DNA of 53,210 nucleotides, from NCBI GenBank assembly GCA_002471225.1, contig DKPO01000028.1, forward strand, positions 4,157-57,366, in the 5' to 3' direction. How positions within the stretch are numbered: position 1 is the stretch's first letter; every line of letters starts with the position of its first letter. The notes below the pieces were generated by a model. That model saw only the letters and a list, made by a program, of their open reading frames with translations, was not told where the DNA came from and searched no databases. Below are positions 36,985-46,346 of the stretch, in pieces. Both the position numbers and the translations under genes were made by a program. This DNA comes from Porphyromonadaceae bacterium UBA7332. Lineage in GTDB: Bacteria; Bacteroidota; Bacteroidia; Bacteroidales; UBA7332.

Positions 36985-38214
36985 ATGAACACATTTGGAT
37001 CCATAAAGGAATTGCTTAAAACATTGAGTCGCGAGCATAATCTTTTTACTGAGATCTTTGGCAAAAGAAAATCATTATCATTCAAATACGAAAATGCGCT
37101 TGACCTGACAGATCAGGATCAAGCCAGAATTCAATATCTTATTGATCGTTCGGTTATCAGACAAAACGGAGAATTTCTCGAAATGGATGATTTGTTTCTT
37201 CAATTCTTTGAACAAATACTCGAAGTTAACGAAGAAATTAATCTCTCTTTTATCAATGAGCATATCGAACATGTCAGACAAAACATCTTATACTACAACA
37301 ACGAAAACACGGAACATCGAAAATATAGTTATCTGCGTATAATCAAACGCGCTTTCCGTAGTATCGGTGTTGTAACAATGCGGAATGTTATTGATCTTAA
37401 ACGTAATATTGATACGACTTTTAAAAGTGAGCCAAACTATAAGATTAAGAAGATTAAACTGGAAAAGTTTGACGAAAAACGCGAAAGCATTCATAATCTT
37501 ATCAAACTGACTGAAAATATCATAAACATCCAGGAGATCGATTTTTTTACGAATGTTAATGACGAAGAGTTAGACAGAATCATTACAAGATTGAAGATCA
37601 CACTAAATGAGTGCCGACATAATCTTATCGAAATTCAAAAGCAAATTATTGATTATCTGAATCAAATTAAGCAACAAGCTATTTCATTTGAAAAAATAAG
37701 ACACGTCAAATATCTGAAGGATCAATTTGAACTGGAAAGTCAAACAAATATCCGCGAAATACTCGAAAGCAACTTAGATGTGATATTTGAAAACAGGCCG
37801 TCATATCCGCTAAAGCTTTCTATCGATTTTCTTCAAAACGATGATGAGGTACTAGAGTCAATAAGAAAGGTTTTTACTCGAATGCAAATGGGCCGAAACC
37901 AAATGAATCAAATAGCAGATTCGATAGCTCCGGATTATTTAGACATTCAAACCGAAGAAGAAACAAACATAGATCTCTATCAGCTAAAAGAAAAATTCAA
38001 GCAAACAGACTCTGATTTATTCTCCCTGTTAGTTTCTGAAATGGAGAACCATCAAATGAGCTTTGATGACTGTGTTACTTTATATTGTCAATTAGTTTCT
38101 AATTTTGATCAGGATATGCAGATTACGAATCAATACTCTCATTGTAATGATGTAGAATACGCTATTGTTTATCCGAATGTCAAAGAACAGAAAAAGAAAA
38201 AGAAGAAAATATGA
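36985..38214 (+). CDS. mksF: Kleisin-like subunit of an MksBEF/Wadjet-type SMC complex
   Basis: A 409-residue protein, mostly helical and very charged. The N-terminal part (about 1-60) can form a winged-helix domain; long helices follow (TRLKITLNECRHNLIEIQKQIIDYL). It ends in a Lys-rich tail. Sequence similarity alone is weak; the call rests on gene order (kleisin, small wHTH, SMC ATPase, as in jetA-jetB-jetC or mksF-mksE-mksB), size, and the four-base overlap with the next gene. In such complexes the kleisin bridges the ATPase heads. Confidence 0.65.
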   Translation: MNTFGSIKELLKTLSREHNLFTEIFGKRKSLSFKYENALDLTDQDQARIQYLIDRSVIRQNGEFLEMDDLFLQFFEQILEVNEEINLSFINEHIEHVRQNILYYNNENTEHRKYSYLRIIKRAFRSIGVVTMRNVIDLKRNIDTTFKSEPNYKIKKIKLEKFDEKRESIHNLIKLTENIINIQEIDFFTNVNDEELDRIITRLKITLNECRHNLIEIQKQIIDYLNQIKQQAISFEKIRHVKYLKDQFELESQTNIREILESNLDVIFENRPSYPLKLSIDFLQNDDEVLESIRKVFTRMQMGRNQMNQIADSIAPDYLDIQTEEETNIDLYQLKEKFKQTDSDLFSLLVSEMENHQMSFDDCVTLYCQLVSNFDQDMQITNQYSHCNDVEYAIVYPNVKEQKKKKKKI

Positions 38215-38780
38215 TCGCTATAAATTATATTGACGAAATATTTGATATCCTGAGCAAAGGATTATTTATTTCATCAAACAGTACCGATGCTAATATTCGT
38301 CGGTTATATAAAACAATCGAAGAAAACAAAGAACAGATATATCAGTATTTTGCAGCCATAAATTTCTATTTGGAAGAAGGCAATGAATACTTCTATTTTA
38401 CCCGCAAAGAAAACAAAGTTGATTTAGAGAGAAAGCTCGAAATGGCTATGAAATGGATCGACATTATCGATTTTCTAAAAAATTACGATAATTCGTTTGG
38501 TCCGGGTATCCGCTTCACATCACATGATTTGGTGATTTCGTTAAACCTAAACGTCGAGATGAAATCTAAAGTCGAGTATCTGAAGAGACATTATAACGGC
38601 AGAAGCAAGCATGAAGAAATTATTGATCGCTTAATTTATGATTTAAGGCGAGATGGATTTATTGAGCTTGAAAATGAAATAGAAGGCACCTACAAAGTAT
38701 TATCAGCTTTTAGTTATATCGAAAAGTTAGTATTATCAATCAACATTCCAGAAGAAATTATCAATGAGATTCCTGAATAA
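38211..38780 (+). CDS. mksE: MksE/JetB-like subunit
   Basis: A 189-residue protein of the size and build of MksE/JetB: helical N-terminus, then a winged-helix-like half (GRSKHEEIIDRLIYDLRRDGFIELENEIEGTYKVLSAFSYIEKLV). It overlaps the first gene by four bases (ATGA) and the SMC gene by 17 bases, so the three are translated together. In known complexes it binds the kleisin and DNA. Without a database search I rely on context for the name. Confidence 0.65.
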   Translation: MIAINYIDEIFDILSKGLFISSNSTDANIRRLYKTIEENKEQIYQYFAAINFYLEEGNEYFYFTRKENKVDLERKLEMAMKWIDIIDFLKNYDNSFGPGIRFTSHDLVISLNLNVEMKSKVEYLKRHYNGRSKHEEIIDRLIYDLRRDGFIELENEIEGTYKVLSAFSYIEKLVLSINIPEEIINEIPE

Positions 38781-41700
38781 AGTTATTTTCATAAACAGTG
38801 CAACCATCAATTACTCTGAACTAAACATTGATGGAAATGTACATTTGATCGGAACACAAGGCGTTGGGAAAAGTACAGCTTTAAGAGCAGTATTATTCTT
38901 TTATAATGCGGACAAACAACGCTTAGGTATTTCAAAAGAGAAGAAAAGTTTTGATGAATATTATTTCCCATACACAAACTCCTATATTATATATGAGGTA
39001 ATACGAGATGATAAAACATTCTGCGTTCTTGCTCACCGCTCCCAAGGCAGAGTAGCATTCCGTTTTATTGATGCCCCCTATTCTCAGTCTCATTACATTA
39101 ATGAAGACGGAAAGGTCTATGAAAATTGGGACTCAATTAAAGAAGCTATGGGACGGGATATATTCTTCACTCGTAAGGTTGATCGCTACGAAGAATACAG
39201 AGATATAATCTTTGGAAACAACCTTTCTCTGAGTCCTGAGTTCAGAAGATTCTCACTGATTGAAAGTAAACAATATAAAAATATACCCCGGACAATTCAG
39301 AATGTATTTCTAAACTCAAAATTAGATGCTGAGTTTATTAAGCAGACGATAATTATGTCTATTGATGAAGATGATATTAAGATTGATCTGAATTCTTATC
39401 TTCACCACCTTGAAGGATTTGAAGGTGAATTGTCTGATATTCGTAAATGGACAGAGAAAGATAAAAACGGGGAGCTTAAACTTCAAAAATTAGCTGCGCA
39501 GGTTACTGAAACAGCAGCGGCTATTCGTTTCCTGGAAAAAGAGAAAAAAAATATTGCAGCGGAGTTAAACTACGCTTCTGAATATGCACGTACTAAAATT
39601 CCACAACTGACTAAACGTATTTATGACGAACAGTTAGCTTTAGAAAAGAAGAATCGGGAATTAGGCGAACTGGAGTATAAATGGAAATTGAAGAATGATG
39701 AATTCGTCAGTAAAGCTGCAATTTATACAAACAAACTTCAGGAATCGAAAAAGAAAGAGGCCTACTACAAAGCTCAGCAAATTGATAAAGTATTATCTCG
39801 CGTAGACAGAAAGAGTGAGTACACAACCGTTCTGGAAAGTCTCGTTAAGCAGAAACAAGTACTTCTTACACGTTATGAAAGTATTAATGAACGCTTTGAA
39901 GCTCTGGAATTACAGGTTAAGAATCATCTTCAGGAGATTATTAATCTGAAAAATAGTGAGAAAACTTCACGTCAGGAAGAGTTCTTAAGAAACAAAGAAG
40001 AACTTCTTCGCATTAGTTCTGAGCAATCTGTGCTGATCAAGGATCAATTTTCAAATCAATTAAATCATCTGAAATCTCAGCTTGCTGATTTCTCTCTTGA
40101 GTTGAACAAGCTAAAAGTCAAAGAAGCTGAAATTAAACATATCCGTTTCTATGAGTCTGAGTTAATCAAACTAAATCAGGAGACCAGAAAAAATAAAGAT
40201 GAACTACGAGATCTCCAAAACGAGTCTAAGCATATTGTAAATGAGCGTGAATCTCTTCAAAATGAATGGGTCCTGAAACAAGAAAAGATCGATCTTTCAT
40301 TTAATCATACAAAGGAAAAAATCGAACAGGAGATCCTTTTACTGATGGAACAGGAGAAAAAAATCAACGAAACTCTGGACTCTTTTAAAGGATCTTTATA
40401 TGATTGGCTTAACAAAGAATACATCGGTTGGGAAAATACAATCGGAAAAGTGATCGATGAACAAACAATTTTGTTCATGAAAGATTTAAATCCGAATTGG
40501 TGCGGTAATCCTGAAAACGGGTTCTTTGGTATCCAGCTTAACTTATCCGAGGTTAGCCGTAAAGTAAAATCTACTCAGGAATACGAATTAGAGATCCAGA
40601 CTATTCAGTCTAAAAGTCAGGATCTTAAGACTTCATTATCTGAAGCTGCAACAGCTTATGATCAGACAAGTTTATCTTTAAAAGACGAATATCTGCCAAG
40701 AATCAAAAAGCTGAAAGAGCGAATTCTTGAGCTTAACTATTTAATTGAACAGAATCAAAGAGATCAGGAGAAACTTCAACTTAAGATCATTGAACTTGAG
40801 GAGAAGGCAAAAGTTGAAAAGGTCGAAAAAGTCGAAGAGATTAAACTACAGATTGAATCTTGCGCTAATCTGAAATTAAAAAAGGAAGAAGAAATAAGAT
40901 CTGTAGAAAATGACTTACAGAAACAACTAAGTAAGCTTGAGAAAGATCAAAATAAAAAAATAGCCGAACTTGATGCCAATCGCAATGCTCTCAATAATGA
41001 AATTGAGCACAGTATATTAAATGCTAAAGAAGAGGCTAGAAAGAAAATTGAGCATCTCAAAAAAGATCAGTTGTCAGAACTTGCCGGTAAAGGTGTTGAT
41101 ACGAAACAGATTCACGAAATCGAGCGCGAAATCAAAATCGCAAAAGAAGAGCTTGATTTTATTGAAAGTCATCGGGACCTGGTCGTTGAATATAAGAAAG
41201 ATAAAAAAGAACTATTAGATCATCAGGATGACTTTAAAGCCCGTCAAAAGGCATTTAAAGATCAGATGAATCTTGAAAAAGAACAACAGCAAGAGTTACG
41301 CTCAAAACTAAAACTGATGATCAAATCATCGGATGATTTGATTAAAGTCCTGCAACAGGAATATAACAGTTTAATTGAGAACATTAAAGAAAGTGAGCAA
41401 TTCTGTCTTACAGAGAATTACATTTCTGTAAAGCATATACAAGAACATAAAGAAACCGATAAAAGCTGCAAAGTATTAATCGGCCTCTTAAACCAGTCTC
41501 ACTTCAAGGCGATTGAAAGACAAACTCAACTACAGGAATATATACATCGTTTCACGGGTAATTTTTCTGAGCGGAATGTCTTTAAGTTTAAAACAAACTT
41601 GATAGAACAATCTGAGTTTATTCAGTTTGCAATTGATTTGCAGGAATTTATTGATGAACACAAGATAGAAGAATATCAAACTCGTTTGAATCAAAAATAC

Positions 41701-42417
41701 ATTGATATCATTAGTTTGATCGGACGCGAAACATCCGACCTTACTTCCCGTGAGAACTTAATACAACGGATCATTAAAGATATTAATCAGGACTTTATTG
41801 ACCGAAATTTTGCGGGTGTAATCAAAAACATTGCCATGCGCATTGTTTCGAGTGAAAATCGTATAATGCAATTATTAATTGCCATTAAAGACTTTAGCTC
41901 AGATTCGCTCTTTGATTTAGGTGAGGCGAATTTGTTTTCTTCGACAGACAGAGAACGTAAAAACAATCAGGCTGTCGATTTATTAAAAAAGCTTGTTCGC
42001 GAAATCTCATCTGCTAAAGACAAATCGATTGGCTTATCGGATACTTTCGAACTACAATTCCGCATCATAGAAAACGACAATGACAGCGGATGGGTTGAAA
42101 AGCTATCCAACGTTGGATCCGAAGGTACTGACGTATTGGTAAAAGCAATGATCAACATCATGTTGCTAAATGTATTTAAAGAAAAAGCATCTAAACGATT
42201 CTCCGACTTTAAATTGCATTGTATGATGGATGAAATTGGCAAATTGCACCCGAATAACGTGAGAGGAATACTGGAATTTGCTAATCAGCGAAATATCCTT
42301 TTAATAAATGGTTCTCCAACCTCTTATAATGCAGTAGATTACAAATATACCTATCTGCTCATGAAAGATGCTAAAAATATCACTGTTATAAAAAGATTAA
42401 TAAAGAAGGGAGTTTAA
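38764..42417 (+). CDS. mksB: SMC-like ATPase, MksB/JetC type
   Basis: A 1217-residue ATPase. Walker A is GTQGVGKST (30-38); a signature-like stretch LSNVGSEGTD (1114-1123); Walker B is LHCMMDEIG with Asp1156-Glu1157. Between them are about 700 residues of coiled coil (260-1000) with a central region that may be the hinge (about 540-620). Unlike canonical SMC there is no long hinge typical of SMC1-4 and the N-terminal opening (KVIFINSATINYSELNIDGNVHLIG) is like MukB/JetC. It probably loads on DNA and extrudes loops with ATP. No nuclease gene (JetD/MksG) follows: a terminator overlaps the end of this gene and the ilv operon begins. Confidence 0.85.
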   Translation: MRFLNKVIFINSATINYSELNIDGNVHLIGTQGVGKSTALRAVLFFYNADKQRLGISKEKKSFDEYYFPYTNSYIIYEVIRDDKTFCVLAHRSQGRVAFRFIDAPYSQSHYINEDGKVYENWDSIKEAMGRDIFFTRKVDRYEEYRDIIFGNNLSLSPEFRRFSLIESKQYKNIPRTIQNVFLNSKLDAEFIKQTIIMSIDEDDIKIDLNSYLHHLEGFEGELSDIRKWTEKDKNGELKLQKLAAQVTETAAAIRFLEKEKKNIAAELNYASEYARTKIPQLTKRIYDEQLALEKKNRELGELEYKWKLKNDEFVSKAAIYTNKLQESKKKEAYYKAQQIDKVLSRVDRKSEYTTVLESLVKQKQVLLTRYESINERFEALELQVKNHLQEIINLKNSEKTSRQEEFLRNKEELLRISSEQSVLIKDQFSNQLNHLKSQLADFSLELNKLKVKEAEIKHIRFYESELIKLNQETRKNKDELRDLQNESKHIVNERESLQNEWVLKQEKIDLSFNHTKEKIEQEILLLMEQEKKINETLDSFKGSLYDWLNKEYIGWENTIGKVIDEQTILFMKDLNPNWCGNPENGFFGIQLNLSEVSRKVKSTQEYELEIQTIQSKSQDLKTSLSEAATAYDQTSLSLKDEYLPRIKKLKERILELNYLIEQNQRDQEKLQLKIIELEEKAKVEKVEKVEEIKLQIESCANLKLKKEEEIRSVENDLQKQLSKLEKDQNKKIAELDANRNALNNEIEHSILNAKEEARKKIEHLKKDQLSELAGKGVDTKQIHEIEREIKIAKEELDFIESHRDLVVEYKKDKKELLDHQDDFKARQKAFKDQMNLEKEQQQELRSKLKLMIKSSDDLIKVLQQEYNSLIENIKESEQFCLTENYISVKHIQEHKETDKSCKVLIGLLNQSHFKAIERQTQLQEYIHRFTGNFSERNVFKFKTNLIEQSEFIQFAIDLQEFIDEHKIEEYQTRLNQKYIDIISLIGRETSDLTSRENLIQRIIKDINQDFIDRNFAGVIKNIAMRIVSSENRIMQLLIAIKDFSSDSLFDLGEANLFSSTDRERKNNQAVDLLKKLVREISSAKDKSIGLSDTFELQFRIIENDNDSGWVEKLSNVGSEGTDVLVKAMINIMLLNVFKEKASKRFSDFKLHCMMDEIGKLHPNNVRGILEFANQRNILLINGSPTSYNAVDYKYTYLLMKDAKNITVIKRLIKKGV

Positions 42418-42436
42418 GCTCCCTTCTTCTTTTTTA
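42403..42436 (+). terminator. Terminator overlapping the end of the SMC-like gene
   Basis: A 10-bp stem (AAGAAGGGAG / CTCCCTTCTT) holds the TAA stop codon (42415-42417) in its loop and is followed by CTTTTTT. The operon thus ends without a fourth gene. Confidence 0.9.
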
Positions 42437-42538
42437 ATCACTTGTATATCAAAAAGAAAAAACCAGTAGCAATTTATAAGTAAACAACCCCATAAATCTA
42501 TCGAAATAAAAGTTTTTATTATTTTTTTATATCAAACT

Positions 42539-42569
42539 ATTGCATGTTATTTTTTTTATTCTACTTTTG
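42539..42569 (+). promoter_or_regulatory. Promoter of the ilv operon
   Basis: TACTTTTG at 42562-42569 fits TAnnTTTG; ATTG at 42539-42542 is a near match to TTTG 19 bases upstream. Transcription would start near 42576, just upstream of the leader peptide. Confidence 0.6.
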
Positions 42570-42603
42570 CAAACAACAAAAACATAGAACTAAATTAACA
42601 TTT

Positions 42604-42666
42604 ATGAAAAATAGTCAACTATACGTCATTAATTTACTAGTCATTATTCTGGGTATTATTACTTAG
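42604..42666 (+). CDS. ilv leader peptide (attenuator)
   Basis: A 20-codon ORF with ATG at 42604 and TAG at 42664. Eleven of its 20 residues are Ile, Leu or Val (five Ile, four Leu, two Val), with the run VINLLVIILGII. It lies between the promoter and the first ilv gene and is followed by alternative hairpins ending in a terminator. That is the arrangement of amino acid operon attenuators: when charged Ile/Leu/Val tRNA is scarce, the ribosome stalls and the operon is read. The AT-rich start context is usual for Bacteroidetes. Confidence 0.85.
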   Translation: MKNSQLYVINLLVIILGIIT

Positions 42667-42669
42667 AAC

Positions 42670-42721
42670 GGAAAGGTGTATAGTGATTTTTAATCATAGA
42701 ATAAAAATATTGAGCCTTTCC
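42670..42721 (+). promoter_or_regulatory. Antiterminator of the ilv attenuator
   Basis: GGAAAGG (42670-42676) is complementary to CCTTTCC (42715-42721), which is also the left arm of the terminator. The same GGAAAGG occurs again in the terminator's right arm (42734-42740), so the two arms compete for one partner. The first GGAAAGG begins four bases after the leader stop, inside the footprint of a terminating ribosome. A small hairpin (TGAT/ATCA) sits in the loop. Confidence 0.7.
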
Positions 42722-42747
42722 TTAATCAAATTAGGAAAGGCTTTTTT
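42713..42747 (+). terminator. Attenuator terminator before ilvD
   Basis: The stem AGCCTTTCCT / AGGAAAGGCT is followed by six T. It lies before the first structural gene, with only 11 bases to the ilvD start, so it must be conditional. Confidence 0.9.
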
Positions 42748-42758
42748 AATAATAGCAT

Positions 42759-44585
42759 ATGAAACAATTTATATTTCCATTACGTAGTTCAGAAAGTACG
42801 CAAGGACGAAGAATGGCTGGTGCCAGAGCATTATGGAGAGCAAATGGGATGAAAGACGATCAGATAGGAAAACCTATCATTGCTATTGTAAACTCTTTTA
42901 CTCAATTTGTACCAGGACATGTACATCTGCATAATATCGGACAAGAAATAAAGGCCGAAATTGAAAAACTAGGCTGCTTCGCTGCTGAATTCAACACAAT
43001 AGCCATCGATGATGGTATCGCTATGGGACATGATGGCATGCTTTATTCGCTACCTTCAAGAGACCTGATCGCTGATAGCGTTGAATATATGGTTAATGCC
43101 CATAAGGCAGATGCTATGATCTGTATAAGTAATTGCGATAAAATTACTCCGGGTATGTTGATGGCGACAATGCGCCTTAATATTCCAACTATTTTTGTTT
43201 CAGGCGGTCCGATGGAAGCCGGGAAACTAGGAAGTAAAGCACTTGATCTTGTTGATGCAATGGTTAAAGCTGCGGACGATTCGGTTTCAGATGAAGAAGT
43301 AGAAGCTATTGAAAAATCGGCATGCCCTACATGCGGATCTTGTTCGGGCATGTTTACGGCTAATTCGATGAATTGTCTTAATGAAGCATTAGGCCTGGCT
43401 CTTCCGGGTAATGGTACTGTCGTTGCTACTCATCAACAACGTAAGGAGCTATTCTTAAGCGCCGCTCGTAATATCGTTGAGAACTGTCAAAAATATTACG
43501 AACATGGAGATACTTCTATTCTACCTCTTACTATTGCAACCCGGGAAGCATTCTTAAATGCCATGACATTGGATATTGCTATGGGAGGTTCTTCAAATAC
43601 TGTCCTTCACTTATTGGCTATCGCTCATGAAGCCAATGTAAACTTCTCAATGAGCGATATTGATTTGCTTTCCCGCAAAACGCCAGTACTTTGCAAGGTG
43701 GCTCCAAACTCACATTACCATATCCAGGACGTAAATCGTGCGGGAGGAATTATAGGTATCCTGAGCGAGTTAGCTAAAACCGGATTAATCAACGGAAACG
43801 TTTCGCGTGCTGATGGTTTAACTCTTTCACAAGCTATAGAGAAATATACATTAAATACAGAGGCTGGCATAAAATTATGGAGTGCTGCTCCTGCTAATAA
43901 ATTCAATCTTGAACTCGGGTCTCAAAACGAGATATATACATCGCTGGATGATGACAGAAAAAACGGATGTATCCGATCTGTTGATCACGCATATGCCCAG
44001 GATGGAGGGATAGCGATTCTTTACGGGAATCTTGCATCTGACGGTTGTGTTGTTAAAACAGCAGGCGTTGATGAATCTATATGGTATTTTGAAGGTAAGG
44101 CACGCGTTTATGATTCTCAGGATGCTGCGTGCAAAGGCATTCTTGAAAATGAAGTAAAAGCAGGTGAAGTGGTAGTGATCACTTATGAGGGACCCAAAGG
44201 TGGACCCGGGATGCAAGAAATGCTATATCCGACCTCTTATTTAAAGTCCCGCCATCTCGGAAAAGCTTGCGCTCTGATTACGGACGGTCGCTTTTCTGGA
44301 GGAACTTCAGGTCTTTCTATCGGACATGTATCTCCGGAAGCTGCTTCAGGGGGAATCATCGGCCTGGTTCAAACAGGAGACCTGATTATTATTGACATAC
44401 CTAATAGAAAAATAGAACTCAGAGTATCTGACGAAGAAATTGAATTACGACGCCAAAACGAACTGAAGCGGGGTAAAAATTCTTTCACTCCTCCTTTCAG
44501 ACAAAGAAATGTCTCAAATTCACTAAAAGCTTATGCCAAGCTTGTAAGTTCGGCTGATAAAGGAGCTATTCGCATAATAGATTAA
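42759..44585 (+). CDS. ilvD: Dihydroxy-acid dehydratase
   Basis: A 608-residue iron-sulfur enzyme that turns 2,3-dihydroxy-isovalerate and -methylvalerate into the 2-oxoacids of the valine and isoleucine pathways. It has NSFTQFVPGHVHL (45-57), SNCDKITPGMLMA (Cys126), and CPTCGSCSGMFTANSMN (Cys189, 192, 195), and late LITDGRFSGGTSGLSIGHVSPEA. Normal length. It is the first structural gene of the operon, controlled by the attenuator just upstream. Confidence 0.97.
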   Translation: MKQFIFPLRSSESTQGRRMAGARALWRANGMKDDQIGKPIIAIVNSFTQFVPGHVHLHNIGQEIKAEIEKLGCFAAEFNTIAIDDGIAMGHDGMLYSLPSRDLIADSVEYMVNAHKADAMICISNCDKITPGMLMATMRLNIPTIFVSGGPMEAGKLGSKALDLVDAMVKAADDSVSDEEVEAIEKSACPTCGSCSGMFTANSMNCLNEALGLALPGNGTVVATHQQRKELFLSAARNIVENCQKYYEHGDTSILPLTIATREAFLNAMTLDIAMGGSSNTVLHLLAIAHEANVNFSMSDIDLLSRKTPVLCKVAPNSHYHIQDVNRAGGIIGILSELAKTGLINGNVSRADGLTLSQAIEKYTLNTEAGIKLWSAAPANKFNLELGSQNEIYTSLDDDRKNGCIRSVDHAYAQDGGIAILYGNLASDGCVVKTAGVDESIWYFEGKARVYDSQDAACKGILENEVKAGEVVVITYEGPKGGPGMQEMLYPTSYLKSRHLGKACALITDGRFSGGTSGLSIGHVSPEAASGGIIGLVQTGDLIIIDIPNRKIELRVSDEEIELRRQNELKRGKNSFTPPFRQRNVSNSLKAYAKLVSSADKGAIRIID

Positions 44586-44629
44586 TATTGAAAAGTCATG
44601 ATACCACAATTAACTCAAATAATTTTAGC

Positions 44630-46333
44630 ATGAATACAAATAATATGATCACTGGATCTGAAATATTGATAAGATCATTGATGGCCGAAGGAACGGATAC
44701 CATATTTGGTTATCCGGGCGGAGCCGTAATTCCGATCTTTGATAAACTATACGATTATACCGAACAAATACAACATATACTTGTCAGACATGAACAAGGT
44801 GCTGCACATGCAGCCGAAGGATATGCCCGCGTTAGCGGAAAAACAGGTGTAGTATTGGTTACCTCGGGACCCGGTGCAACTAATATTGTTACAGGTGTAG
44901 CTGATGCTATGATTGACAGTACTCCGATTGTGGTTATCACAGGACAAATTGCATCTTCTTTAATCGGTACAGATGCTTTTCAGGAAGTAGATATTGTGGG
45001 TATAACTCAGCCTATTACTAAATGGAGTTGCCAGATTCGCAGACCTCAGGATATCGCTAAGGCGGTAGCTAAAGCTTTTTATATTGCATCTACCGGACGT
45101 CCGGGACCTGTCGTTCTGGATATTACGAAAGATGCTCAAATGGGTAAAGCAGAGTTCCATTACGAACAATGTAAATTCATTCGCAGCTATAATCCGATTC
45201 CGACACCTGATGAAAGTTCTCTTTCCGAAGCAGTCAAATTAATCGACAACGCGAAAAAGCCCCTGCTTCTTATTGGTCAGGGAGTAACGATAAGTCACGC
45301 AGAAGATATGCTTAGTCAATTTATCGAAAAAGCTGATATTCCGGCAGCGTGGACTCTTTTAGGAGCTTCTGCCCTACCTACCGGACATCGCCTGAATAAG
45401 GGTATGCTTGGAATGCATGGTAATGTCGGACCCAACATGAAAACCAATGAGTGCGATTTACTTATCGCTGTTGGTATGCGATTTGACGATCGTGTGACAG
45501 GAGATCTTAAAACTTATGCTAAGCAGGCAAAAGTTATTCATATTGATATAGATCCATCTGAAATACATAAGAATGTGAAAGCCGATGTGGCGATCATTAC
45601 TGATGCACGTTTAGCTTTGACTGAACTATTTTCTCGTATTAAAGAGAATAATCATACGGATTGGATTGACAGTTTCAATATTCACGAACAAGAAGAGTTT
45701 AACCGGGTTATTCGTGATGAAATACATCCGCTTGATGGCGAACTTAACATGGGAGAAGTTGTGAACTTTATCTCTGAAGCGACTAATCATTCCGCAGTTT
45801 TAGTAACCGATGTCGGACAGAATCAAATGATAAGTTCTCGTTATTTTAAGTACAAACAAGGAAGGAGTATCGTTACTTCGGGAGGCTTAGGTACAATGGG
45901 ATTCGGATTACCTGCTGCAATCGGAGCTAAATTAGGAGCCCCGGAAAGGACTGTTTGCCTCTTTACAGGTGATGGAGGTATTCAAATGAATATCCAGGAG
46001 TTAGGTACGATAATGCAATATGGCATAGCTCCTAAAATCATCATTTTAAATAATGAATACTTAGGAATGGTACGTCAGTGGCAAGAATTATTTTTCGATA
46101 AACGCTATTCTCACACCCCTATGTTTAATCCTGATTATGCAAAAATAGCAGAGGCTTACAGTATTGACTCCAGGGTAGTTTCACATCGTAGTGATCTGGA
46201 AGATGCTGTAAAAGAAATGCTGAAATATCCGGAGAAACCATTTATTCTGCAAGTAAATGTAAAACAACAGGGAATGGTTTACCCCATGGTAGCAGCAGGA
46301 ACAACCATTACAAATATTTTAATGGGAGACTAA
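44630..46333 (+). CDS. ilvB: Acetolactate synthase large subunit
   Basis: A ThDP-dependent enzyme that forms 2-acetolactate or 2-aceto-2-hydroxybutyrate. I place the start at ATG 44630 (567 residues). An in-frame TTG at 44588 would add 14 residues of no family likeness; ATG 44645 is also possible. It has FGYPGGAVIPIFD with the conserved RHEQGAAHAAEGYAR (catalytic Glu), FQEVDIVGIT, GLGTMGFGLPAAIGAKLG and the ThDP motif GDGGIQMNIQELGTI..NNEYLGMVRQWQ. It is 44 bases after ilvD. Confidence 0.96.
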   Translation: MNTNNMITGSEILIRSLMAEGTDTIFGYPGGAVIPIFDKLYDYTEQIQHILVRHEQGAAHAAEGYARVSGKTGVVLVTSGPGATNIVTGVADAMIDSTPIVVITGQIASSLIGTDAFQEVDIVGITQPITKWSCQIRRPQDIAKAVAKAFYIASTGRPGPVVLDITKDAQMGKAEFHYEQCKFIRSYNPIPTPDESSLSEAVKLIDNAKKPLLLIGQGVTISHAEDMLSQFIEKADIPAAWTLLGASALPTGHRLNKGMLGMHGNVGPNMKTNECDLLIAVGMRFDDRVTGDLKTYAKQAKVIHIDIDPSEIHKNVKADVAIITDARLALTELFSRIKENNHTDWIDSFNIHEQEEFNRVIRDEIHPLDGELNMGEVVNFISEATNHSAVLVTDVGQNQMISSRYFKYKQGRSIVTSGGLGTMGFGLPAAIGAKLGAPERTVCLFTGDGGIQMNIQELGTIMQYGIAPKIIILNNEYLGMVRQWQELFFDKRYSHTPMFNPDYAKIAEAYSIDSRVVSHRSDLEDAVKEMLKYPEKPFILQVNVKQQGMVYPMVAAGTTITNILMGD

Positions 46334-46346
46334 AATAGTTAATGAT

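Noticed and set aside
42418..42600. JetD/MksG nuclease gene after the SMC-like ATPase
   Set aside because: Only a terminator and the ilv promoter are found here.
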